Source: Eukaryota sp. TZLM1-RC
Taxonomy: Eukaryota > Metamonada: BaSk clade
Assembly: GCA_040285825.1 (NCBI GenBank)
Contig: JAUPSS010000005.1
Span: forward strand, 1,364,001-1,428,000
DNA length: 64,000 bases
Direction of reading: 5' to 3'
The position numbers and the translations under genes were made by a program. The number at the start of each line of letters is the position of its first letter. The first letter of the stretch is position 1. Positions 15,001 to 27,300 of this stretch are shown here, in pieces. The notes under the pieces are model-generated. The model was not told the DNA's origin. It saw only the letters and a program-made list of their open reading frames with translations, and ran no database searches.

Positions 15001-18000
15001 TCCTGGCCAGAAATCTTGGAAGATCCAAATAAAGTCATATTGTTTATAACAACTTCATGATTTGTATCAAAAACAACATGAGTTCCGTTAACATCAAGGA
15101 AATTTAAATGAAGAGGTTCAACAAGTTCGGAAAATACCATAGATCCGCCATTAAGACTCATTCCTAAAAACAGAACATTTCCAATTAAATTGGATAAGGA
15201 CAATGAACCACCATTAATAATTAAGTTGGAAACAACAACATCACACTTCAAAGAGCTAAATTCAACAGAACCTTCTATAATTAAATGTGATAATTCAAAA
15301 ATTCCAGTGTCAGGGCACTCGGAAAACCCAATAGAACCTCCTTTTGGTACAACTAAAGAAGAAACATTGTAAACAGAACCCTCCATAAAATGTAGATAAC
15401 CAGAACCAAGAATAATATCAGGATCAAGCAGGAAAAAACCTTCAAAAAACACAGAAGAACCATCAGTAATAAAGTAAGTGGCCTCCAAGTTATCATTTAA
15501 TCCTCTTAACTTAGAATGAGAGGGAAAAATAAACTCCCCATCGGCCAATTCAAGAGTACAATTAGCACATAAAACAATATCAGAATTAAAAATACCACCT
15601 CCAGCAATTCTAAAGATAGAATCATCAATGACATTAATTAAGGCTTCTGAATGAATATACCAAGAAATATCAAAATTATTCATTACAGTGAAAACATCAG
15701 AGGGCGAAGCAAGGTAAAAAAGAGACCTAGTTTGATTGGAAGCATCAGATTGCTTCCATACTGAGGGTGATAATAAAGTGATATCGGCACCTTCTAGAAC
15801 AGTAAAACCGGCACCAGAATGACCAACAAAATAACCATCTGAATCTAAAATAAGAGTACCATATAGGTCTATTAAAGAGTTTTCGAGTAATTGTTTATCA
15901 GCATTACCAGTGAATAACACAGAGGCTTCACTATTGATGTTGATAACAGTATTGTTAGTTGAGAAACTGCCTTTGTCCACAGTCAAGAGATTTGTTATAG
16001 AAATCTCATTATTAATTGCCCTGATAGTACCCTTTTCCAACAAAACTTCTTCTAAATAAGCAAAGGAGTCAGTGAAGGTAATAGTAGAATTGTTATCAAT
16101 GAGGGTCAGTGGTAAGTAAAGAGAATCTTCAGTTGTAAACGAAGAATCAAACAATAAATCACCACCAATAAGATTAACAAAAGGAGTAATAATATCATCA
16201 GTATCAATAAATTCAATAGCACCACCAATAGAAGTAATTGAGGTAAAGTTATTTCGACCTTGGGATTCTGAATCTACGCTTCTAAAAGTACCATCAATAG
16301 AAGTAATGGAATCCAAATTCATTTCAGTTGAACTAGAAAATTCAAAAATACCGCCTGAATGTTCATAATTGGGTTCCAAACTGTAAGTACCTGCGAAAGA
16401 AACATAGGCATTTGGTTTGGTTTCAACACTAGAAGGAATTGATTTAAATTGAGAATTTGAATCGATTTCAAAAAATAAAGGTTCAAGACAAGGTACTTCA
16501 CTAGTGGAGTACAAACAGATACCATCAAAAACAATAGAACTATCGGTGATATTAAAATAAGAAAAGGTCAAATCACCTCCTCCAGCCAAAGTAACAGGGT
16601 CTGATTCAACATTAAAGGTGACCGTCCCTTGTAAAAAGGGTGAAATAAGCGCAGATTGTTTGAAATTGACTATACTATCAGTTTTGAAAATGAACTTGGC
16701 TCGATTTGACTCGAATGGTAAATGAGTAATAATAAGAGCACTATAAATATCAAAATTAACATTGTCACCAAGAATTAATTCAGCTTTTTGACCCATATAA
16801 AGTGTATCTACGTCAGAATTAACAATAGAATCAGCTAACAACTCAACTCTGGCATTATTAGTCATAGTTTTGGCATCAGAGCTTTTAAATTCAACAGCTT
16901 GTTCAAATAAAGTTTTCCCAGAATCAATGAATCTTCCACCAGTAAAAAGGGAACTTTTTTTAACAATTAGTGTATCACTACCAGACCTGGTAGATTTATC
17001 ATTAAGATTAAAAAAATCTAAACAAATTACATCCTTTCCCGTGTTGAGATTAAGAATAGCATCACTTTTTAAATTAATTGAAGGTAATTCAAGACTAAAT
17101 TCCAAATATCCAATGTCTAATAGACCACTTATATTAATTAAGGGTAGTACAAGAGCAGATTCAACAGTATCAATGTATAATTCAGAATTGGGAAGGAGAG
17201 TTAAATCACAGTTGATATTGATAGAATCCGAATTAGAAAGAAAAACACTTGTGGGTTGATTGGTTGATGACAGCTCAAAATAATCAAAATCAATTGAAAT
17301 AATATTATTTGTTGCAACAGAGCCAGTAGAAATGGAAAACAGGTTAGCTGAGAATGAATTACAATCAATAGCAAATAACGACGCTGAATTAGAAACTTTT
17401 TGGAAAAAGTCAGCAAAATTGATGGAATAAACTGATGACAATTCCATATTGGCATGATTAACAAGGGTACCCTGGACATTATAAGAGTTACGTATTTGTA
17501 ATACAGAATTATTTATAACAGAGTAATTTAAAAGTATCACGTCACTAGAAACGTCAACAATATCAACATGACTTTCATGTTTTTGAGTTCCTTTCTGAAT
17601 CTGGAAGTTCTGTAGATTGCCCACAGAAAGAGTAGAATTTCCCCCAATATTAATTGAATCAAAATTTAAATTTCCAAAATTGAATAAATGAAACCTAGAG
17701 GAATCATACAATTCAACAAATGGGAAAGAAAGATCAATAGCCGAACTCACAATTTCTAAAACAGACCTTCCAAACAAAGTTATATTAGAACTTACGACTT
17801 CAGATTGAGAGGATTCGATTAACAAAGTGTTATTAGAACCAGTTAGTGTTTTTAAAAAGATTTTTCCTGGCAAATGGTTAAAAGTCACCAAGCCAGAATA
17901 GTAAAAATGATTAATACTAATAGAATCATGAGAGCCAATAGATTCACACAAAAGAGCACCATTATCTAAAACGAAATCATTGACAAATAGACTAGAAACA

Positions 18001-20052
18001 AGATTAATAAATACAGATTCAACTAAATTAAGTTTAATTGAACTGAATTGCCAAATATCCTGAGAATAAACACAATTATTAAATTCAAGTTCACCGGATA
18101 AACCTTCTACAACAGTAATTTCTTTTATAAAAGCATTAATAAATCTTAATGAACCTGATGGTTTTGAAATAATAGGAGACGCGGAATAATTACCTTTAAA
18201 AACAATTTCACCGCCAACACCAGGGTTTAAGTGACCTTTACCAAAAACCACGGAATCTGAAACAAAAATAATTAAATTACCACTAGTAGAAACAAAGGAA
18301 CCTTCACCAAGAGAAAAAATACTATTAATAAGAGGCCCATTTGTACTTTCAATTAAAAACTCAGTATGCTTATCCAAAGTAAAATTACTATTTGGAGCGA
18401 ATAAAGATGAAACATTTGGAGTAATTATAAAACCTGGAGAATTCACAGTAAAATTACCAGCAAAAGAGACCTGAGAGCTTGCGTCTCCGATAGTGGTTAG
18501 AAGAATAGGTGATTCTACTCTGGGCTTGATGTAACTCCAGGAAGTTGATTCGAATGCAACACTGGTTTCATCGTCCAGTATAATGGGAAATTCTGAATAC
18601 AAATGAGCTTCACTTTTAAAAGACACGGTGGAAAAGCTACTAATGACAAGGGTACCGTTAATAAAGGCATTTCCCTTTACAATAAAATCAACATTAGAAA
18701 ACAAAACAGCTGGATAAGTTTCTGTGGAAGAATGCAAATAAAAATCTCCAGATAAAATTACACTATTTCCCAAATGACCATTGAACCAATCCATTTTGTC
18801 CGACACTTTGAGTACATCAGTGCCAGAAACCAATGGTAATTCGTATTCACAGCCAGAGCCTAGTGTAAGGGTATCAATTTCAGCAGCGGTACCAGATTCT
18901 AAAACAAGAAAAGAATTACCAACAACACTCAGAGAGACTAGCTTAATTTCACCAGAACTTGGTTGAAATTCAAGCCCAGCATCTCCATCAAGTTTGATAA
19001 TATTAGTGAAAGAACCCAACGGATTCCAAGAAGCACCTGATTCTATTAGGAAATAACCACTTTTTACATCAACTAAGAAACTATTAAGTCTTAAACTTGA
19101 AGAAGATTCCCAAATGACTGCACTAGATTCACCAGCATCATGACAAAGAAAACTTCTGGTAGTAGAACCATCAACAAATCTTAAAAGAGAACCTTCCCCA
19201 ATTATTAGATCTCCTGGGAAGTTATAATCACCATTTACTTCTACAGTTAATTGAGGGGTAATAATTAACCTTCCCCTCTGAGTAATAGAAGAGTCCCTGC
19301 CGAATCTTGTATCTGCTTCTAATACCAAATCTCCATGTAAAGCAAACTGAGCAGTAAGGTCACCAGGTTTAGTTAGAACAAGAGTACCGCTTTCGATAGA
19401 AACACGTTCTCTCGCGTGGAAGGTGACATCAATTGTAACAGTTCCAGTAGTTGAAACAATCACATCACGGGTACATTCAAAATTGGGATTTTGGCCTCCA
19501 TTATGGTCCTGATCAGGGGCTAGTTCGATAAATGAAGGGGAGGAAAAGTCAATGATACCAGAATTCAGCAGAATCGCACCCTCTGCAAGGCCAAGGTAAG
19601 CAGTGTCTGTGGAACTGAAAACAAGACGGCCTTGATTAGAGAGAGGAACGTGAAGGGACTTGGGGAAGGAGGAAGAGATCATCGAGTCCTCAAGGAGGAG
19701 GAGGAAACCTGATCCAAAGATGGAACCGGAGATGTAGTGAAAGTCATTAATAGTGAAGGAAGCAGCTGGGGCGAGTTCGAGAGAAAAGTAGCAGTCATCG
19801 GCTCCAATACGTAGAGAAGAGAGTGGAAACATTCCCCGGACAGAAAAGACAGTGTAGTTTGAGAAGAGACAGGATGTGAGATAGACATCATCATTGTGTT
19901 CGGGTACACCATCAGACCAACATAAGTCGTTTGCCCATTCACAACCTTCTTCATCTAGATAGTGCGTTGCTAGGGTAGGGTATACTTAAAGATAACATAC
20001 TCTTCGCAAAGGTGAGTACCGATAGCAGGAAAAATGTTACAAACAGCTTCAT
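1..20052 (-). CDS. Giant beta-solenoid cell-surface protein, C-terminus beyond window
   Basis: Two exons: 20052-20001 encodes the signal peptide (starting MKLFVTFFLLSVL), and 19969 to beyond position 1 is one uninterrupted frame. At least 6,673 residues lie in the window. Sampled positions at 19.9, 10.0, 4.3 and 0.0 kb are all in the same frame. After the signal peptide comes a Trp/Cys-rich cap (CEWANDLCWSDG), then thousands of residues of short beta-strand repeats rich in N, S, G and F, typical of right-handed parallel beta-helices. At about 4390-3800 there is a module nearly identical to one in the 21397-27591 gene (GINDECCGPSSYPCLS). At about 2650-1550 there are TIG/IPT-like motifs (LTGENFDF, FIKGQNFF). 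The N-terminal half is collinear with the gene at 56487. The likely role, inferred from architecture, is adhesion or surface coat. No catalytic motif was seen. Confidence in the gene is high and in its function low. Confidence 0.9.
19970..20000 (-). other. 31-nt spliceosomal intron after the signal peptide
   Basis: The intron reads GTATGT...CCCTAG on the minus strand. Removing it joins the signal-peptide exon to the long frame in phase 1 (AAG A|CA ACG), giving FAK-TTHYLDEEGC. Without splicing the signal peptide frame stops within a few codons. The paralogue at 56487 has an intron at the same place and phase. Confidence 0.85.
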
Positions 20053-21396
20053 CTGACAACCGTAAAAGAGGGATTCATTTGATTGAAATTTGAAATGTTG
20101 ATCTGTTGAAATTTTCCCATATACACATCAAATAACAGGATTTGGATGAAATACTCTACTCGTAATTGATTGACTATTTTCTGTTACCATAAGAAATTGT
20201 AGAAAATCATTACAGAATTATTTAAATTTATTAAAAACCTTCCTAATTTTTAAAAAAACACTTTGAAAGAAACTGAGATAGATATTTTAATCAATTCATG
20301 AATGTGTTCCGTCGTCAGCTAACATTTGATAATTTTGAAAATCAAGGTAGAAAAGTAGTGAAAATGGGCAGCCAAAAATTAGTTTGCAAAATACCTGATA
20401 AGTGATCAATATCGTTCTTAAAAGAGACACACCCATCCGTCAACATCAACGAACTACTATTGGTGTCCAATTGAATCTAAATTGCATTTTTTCTTTTGAT
20501 GCTTTTTAAAGAAATTCCAACAATGTTGCAAATATACCTGAACCTGATTAAATTTTTGTGGGAAGTCAATAATTCTTTTGCATCGAATTTAACAATTTAT
20601 TTTCACAGATCCAAATAGAATGCAGTGAGTTTTTGCATATGGATGTTTTCAATGTTTTATTTTTGGACAATGATTTTCTGAGAACCGTTGTAAAAAGAAA
20701 GTCGTGCTAGCACGTATTGAATTTGAAGCCATCATCAGTTGGAATCCATCCAAACAGAACAGGATGATTTATTAGAATAAAACGTCATACAAATAAATGG
20801 AAGTGATGATCACATTCCATTAGGATAAACAAGACAATTGTTAAACAAGGAAAATAGTGGTAGGATTTGGTGCATCAAAAAGATCAAATTTGTGTTACCT
20901 TAAGTTATAAGGAAATTGTAAACTTGTTTGTATTGCTTTCTTATTATCTATAAACAGAAGCCATTGAATTGAAGCAAGTAATTTTGTTTAAAAGTTTGCC
21001 AAAATATGTTCAAAATAAACCAAGTTATTATTTATCTATTAATGACATTCTCGAATTTAATATGCTTTGATCGAAATAGAATTTCAATTTGCATTCCAGT
21101 AGCATTGGTGAAAACACAAGCATATTAGGACTTTGTAGCAGAAATCTCGGATGACTCTTTCCTTCAGTTCTGAATATTGTTCAAACTCAATAAAAACATA
21201 ATACAAATGGCTGTTCAATTGTTTCATTTCCAATGCTCAATTTCTGAGAATATTTGAAAATGTTCATAAGTTGATTTGTATATTTAATTCACTGCTGAAG
21301 CTCAAAATTACTATGTTTTAAATCAAAAATATAAAAAACAATTTATTGATCATATGGACGAATTTAAAATCTTGAGACAAGACAACCAAAAAACAA
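20053..21396. other. Intergenic, AT-rich, nothing recognised
   Basis: This gap lies between the start of the giant gene and the 3' end of the RCC1 gene. It should hold the giant gene's promoter (near 20053-20300) and the 3' UTR of the downstream gene. I saw no ORF over 60 codons, RNA gene or mobile-element similarity. Confidence 0.6.
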
Positions 21397-24300
21397 CTAA
21401 CTCTCGCCAATAAAATTCGGCAAATTTGGATAAATGTGGTCCCCCTTTGATTGTTTTACACTTTTGTTCTGTTTCTTCAAAGATGAAAGTGGAACCGGTG
21501 GTACAAATGTTACTACATTGTTTGGTAAATGTCGTGATTGCTGATTCAACAAAGATTCATTGGGCAAACAATCAGAATAGTTATCAATAAATTTCGACTT
21601 ATCGGCAGATTTTACTGGTTTCAAAGAAATTCCACTGATTGATGAATGAGTATCGTCATCTTCATCGTGTCGTGCTAAGCTCGGTAATTGGGTCGAAGGT
21701 TTGGAATAAAGTGGCAACATTGTGTCACATTGGTTCAAATTTGATGGTGTTTTTGATTGACCAGTATTGAGATTCTGGATACTATCCTTTGCCTTACGGG
21801 TAGCAAAGAAATACAATACTAAAACAAGTAACAAAACGACAACCCCAATCAAAATGTAGCTTCTGTAACCAAAATTTGCTCTGTCCCGAACTTGACTATC
21901 AATAATATCCTCTGTATCATCATTATTAGGAAGTTTGTCAATAGAGAATTCTATACCCGCCTGTTCGAAGAAATCAGCATCAACCAACAAAATATAGGTT
22001 CCAGATGGTCCTTGAAAGACAACATCAACTAAGATATGCTGCTTTGAAAAATCAATAATATTTGTGTAAACCTCCACGGAAACATTTGATTTGATGGAAA
22101 ATTCTAATTGGTTAGAATAATCTTCGTCAAAAATGATCAATTGTTTAAAATAATCCATTATAGCAACAACCAGTGTTCTATTCAGAGCTGTTGAATCTGC
22201 TTCCATCCAGGCAAGACTTAATGCAAAACCATTAGTAGCTACGTCGTTTCCCCATTGGTTAGCCATACAGTTATGGAAATTATTGCTCAAAACATCAATG
22301 AACGATTCATTAAAATTGTGAACAAAATTCAAAAAGTTTATAAACATAGCACCCCCAGCTCTGTTGGCTTGGTTATCAATAAAACTGTTGTTATTGATTG
22401 TAACATTAAAGTTGTATAGATCATCTTGAATATACAGTGATCCACCTTCATGGGTTGCAAAAGAGTTGATGAAAAGATTGTCCTCACAAATGAAATTCAA
22501 TGGACTAAATACTGATATGCATCCACCAAAGGACCCAATGTTACTTTCAAAAACATTATAATTATGTAATAAACTATTGGTCGATTGTTCTAGAATTATT
22601 GGGCTGAGAGGTGATTCATTGTGTTTGAAAGTACTTTGCTCCAATTCGAAAGTTGAGCCATTAATGCAATGAATTAGAACTCCATAATTATCAGCAACAG
22701 TACATTCCTTGATTAGAAGGGTACAACCAGAGCAGAGCAACAATGGTACTGTATTATTGAAGTCTGTATAAAAATTTGTCAAAGAACTGTTTTGTAAAAG
22801 AATTTTGCTTTGATGAAATTCCAAAGCAGAATAGTCGTCTGACAACGTAACGTTATCAAAAGTACAAGAATAAAATTCCAAATTACTTTCTACGGAATTA
22901 AATAGTGGTACATTTGAATTAGCAAAAACCAACTCATTCAGGATGTAATCTGACTGAAAAGATTTGACAACTCCCTTTTTAAGTAACAAATTTTCATTAA
23001 ACACAAGGCCAACTAGGTCAATTTGAGAACTCTTGGATTCAATAAAATAAAATCCATGGTAATGATGATTTGCATTGTTCGAGAAATTACTTAGTGATAC
23101 TACAGAATCATTGATATAGTTAATGCTATCATCGAAATGACAGTTATCAATGATGAAAGTGTCCATTTGAACAACTGAACTATCAGCAGTCAACAATGAT
23201 TTTGATTGGAAATTTGATTGAAATTTGATTGGCTTTGACTGAAAATTACTTGCCCTTTGAATATTTATTGATGCTTGACTAAAAAGATTCTGGAAAAAGA
23301 CGTTTCTTGCTTTGAGGTTTGAATTGGTTAATTCAAAGTGACCATCAGTAGCAGTTGAATCACGAACAAGAACAGCTTCTAAATCAATGGTAGAATCAGT
23401 AGCAACAATAGATTGAGATTGACAACCAACAACAACTACATCATCAAAATCAACATTAGATTTAACAAGGGTAATAAGGGGTTCATCATTAGCACATCCA
23501 CTGATAACTTTACCATCAGAATCAACTGGACCTAAAGTTTTGACTTTGGTGAAGTCCATGGTTGATTCATCAGCATTGATAAAAGAACCTGAATAAGAAG
23601 TAAGATCGATAATATCCAAATTAGTGAAAGAAATTTCAGTTTTAGAAATGGAATCAATTAATCTAAAAACAGATGAATCAAGTATTTGAGAATCAATCAA
23701 AGTAACTTTACTAGAGGAAATCTTCAATAGGGCTTCAGATGGAGTATCAATATTTAAAATTTGTAGACGCAAACCATCAATTTTAGAATCACTCTTTACG
23801 TCAAAAACTTTACCTTCAAGATTGTTAAATTCAACATCAGTTGCAGTGAAATTAGAATTGGTTAATTCAACATGTCCAGAAGCTTCTGAATCTAGTACAT
23901 CAACATTAGTAAAGGTAACATCTGCATTGTTAATACCAACAAGAAATTGGGACAAATGACCAATAAGTGAGGAATCAGCCAAAGTAACTTCTGAATTATC
24001 AACAGTAAATAGAGGATCAGTAAATGAACAAGTTACAGTAGTTGAAGTAGTAGATTCCTTGACAATATTGATATTATCTAAGGTTAATTCAGAACTACTT
24101 GAAGCATCAAATAAAGAACCACTATAAGTATTGGGATGAGATACCGTCAAATCATCAATTTTAATAGTAGAATCAATAGATTCAAAAGCTGGCCTTACAC
24201 AAGAATTAATAATTTCAGTTTGTTTTAAATCAATAGTGGAGGAATCAGTAATCATCATTGGATCATTATTAGTAGTGGTATCAATGACTTTAACATTTAA

Positions 24301-27300
24301 CCCTTCAACTTTAGAATCACTCTTTACATCAAAAACTTTACCTTCAAGATTCTTAAATTCAACATCAGTTGCTTTGAAATTAGAATTGGTTAATTCAAAG
24401 TGACCATTACTAGCAGTAGAATCACGAACTAGAACAGTTTCTAAATCAATAGTAGAATTAGTAGCAACAATAAATTGAGATTGACAACCAACAACAACTA
24501 CTTCATCAAAATCAACCTTAGATTTAACAAGGGTAATAAGGGGTTCATCATTAGCACATCCACTGATAACTTCATTATCAGAATCAACTGGACCTAAAGT
24601 TTTGACATTGGTGAAATTGAAGGTTGAATCATCAGCATTGATAAATGAACCAGTATTAGATTCATGGTGAACAATATCAAAGTCAGTAATGGTAATTGTG
24701 GAAGTTTTGGAATCAATAATGTTACTGAATTTAGTATCAGAAAGGTCAACAGTGGTCAAGGTAAGATCAGAATTATTGATCACAATTAAGTCATCAGAAT
24801 TTGAGTTTGAATCAGAAATACCAACATTGGTTCCAGTAACTTTAGTATTATCTTGAATATTGAAAACTTTACCTTCAAGACCTTGGAAATTGGCATTATT
24901 CATAGTCAATGTAGTTTTGGTTAATTCAAAGTGACCATCGGTAGCAGTTGAATCACGAACAAGAACAGTTTCTAAACCAATAGTAGAATCAGTAGCAACA
25001 ATAGATTGAGATTGACAACCAACAATGACTACATCATCAAAATCAACATTAGATTTAACAAGGGTAATAAGAGGTTCATCATTAGCACATTGACTAACAA
25101 GTTCCATCTTGTTAAATACAACAGTGGATTCTGCTAAGAAGATGATGCTTGAAGTTCCAAAATAAAATAGTTGTACAAATGAAAATTCCAAATTGGAATT
25201 GTTTGCAATAATTTCACATGAAATGTGTATTTTAGTCATTTTTGAGTCACCTTCACCTTGAAATACTACATCCAAAAATTCTAAATCTATATCGAAATTA
25301 GTTCCATTATAAACACCTTCTTTCAGAATAATTGTTCCGCTATTACCCATTTTTTCCATGATTTTACTAACTGACAAACAAGGGTATGTAGAGGGACCAC
25401 AGCATTCGTCATTAATTCCATTGGGGGACAAGTAAAAAGTGTGTATCGAGTCCAAGACATCTTCAGTAACAACAACATCAACAGAAGAACTTGTAGTTGT
25501 TATATCGAAGAAAAATTCACATTTGATTTCAATAGAATTAAAATAAGAAACACTGGACGAAAATAGAATTATAGAAATTACAGAATCTTTGGGTAAGTTT
25601 CGGTGAACAAAATCAACAGATAAAATGCCGTCCAATTCTACACTTCCGGTTGCTACAAGCTGTGGAGTGTTAGTTCGCATGTTGTCTAAAACAACCATAG
25701 ACGAATCGTGTAGCATCAAATCTCTCCCAACATCAATAGATCTAGTGGGTCGTATGGTACCATAATTGATTAAATCTGCATCAATGACCCCATAGCCGGT
25801 GATTTCATTGCCCAATAGATTTATTACTGTTGGAGTGGACCAAATTTCACCACCATGTAGTAATATATCTGAATTAAACACAAGCTTATCAACATCTTTG
25901 ATCTCAATAATTCCTGAATTATCAATTAATTTTCTAAAAATAAATCCTGCATTCTCGCCAACTATAGAACCAGTATCACTAATGAGAATTGCAGAATCTA
26001 TATCCAAGTACAATGGTGACAGATTGCTGATTTTTCCTTCTACTTCCACAACAGAACTTCCTTGATGGCTAATCCTCGGAATTTCAAAGTTTTCATCCAC
26101 GAAGAAATGATACCATCCAGTGAAGACATTTTCTATCGCCATTTCAGATGTCTCAATTACTAAGTCAGGAGATGAGGAAGAAGATGTCCAACTGAACAAT
26201 TTCTTTTCAATGTTCAAAGCAAAAGCTATTTGATCCCCTCTGAAAATACTGGTGACATAGCCCAAATTTTCAACTCGTCCAGGACTGTGACTTATTCCTG
26301 TCCTTCCAAGCACTGCTCCACAACTATAAACATCCCCCTCTTGTGACAAAAAAATAATATAGTTTAACCCACATGTGGCTTCAATTATTTGAAATGATGC
26401 TGATTCGACAATATTTCCTGGAACGTGTCTATCTTCAAAATCACCCACACAAAGCTGACCATGATCATTTCTTCCAGCGGTAAGTAACTCATCATTGATG
26501 GTGATGAACATGGAAACTACACGACAACCAATTACTTTTCTAAGTGGCTCAATAGAAATTGGGATTGGCGAATGTTCATCAGCATCAAACCCAAAAGTTC
26601 CCAACCCCAACTGTCCGTTATAGTTTTGCCCCCAAACAAACACATCCCCATTTGAAGTAATTGCAAGACCATGTGCACTGCCTGCAGAAACATCAACCAC
26701 ATCACTCAAAAGATCAATTTTAGTGGGTGTACTTCGCGATGACGTATCACCATGACCAAGATTACCTTTCCAATTATCACCAAAAGAGTAAACGTCACCA
26801 TTAACTGTCAAAACAAGACTGAAATCATAACTTGCAGAAATCTGAACAACTTTGGTCATCATGACAACTTCAGTAGGGATAACAACAGATGATACAGACC
26901 CCAACCCTAATTGTCCATAGTTGTTTCTTCCCCAAGCAAAAAGAATACCTTCACTAGTGAGGGCTAGGGTATGGTCAAATCCACCTTCTATGACCTCAAA
27001 CTTTTCATCTGTGTTGACAGGAAGTAGTTGGTGAGGATTGCTGGCATCACCAGTACCAGTTCTACCATGTCTACCGTCTCCCCAAGCCATAAGGGAGTAT
27101 TCAGAATGAGAGGAGTGGTCAATATTCAGCTCAGCATTTTGGTTAATTATAATTTTAGAATTGATTAATTTAACATTTCCACGAACAAGCTTTCCATTTT
27201 CATTCAATTCAAGTGTAATGTTGCTGAAACAAACACTACCCACCAATTCAAGGTGAAATGAGGAGAAGTAGGCATGAATATCAAAGGAAGACTCGATCTC

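Noticed and set aside
23330-25130. CRISPR-like or satellite array
   Set aside because: The repeats are 530 bp, in frame and encode solenoid protein.
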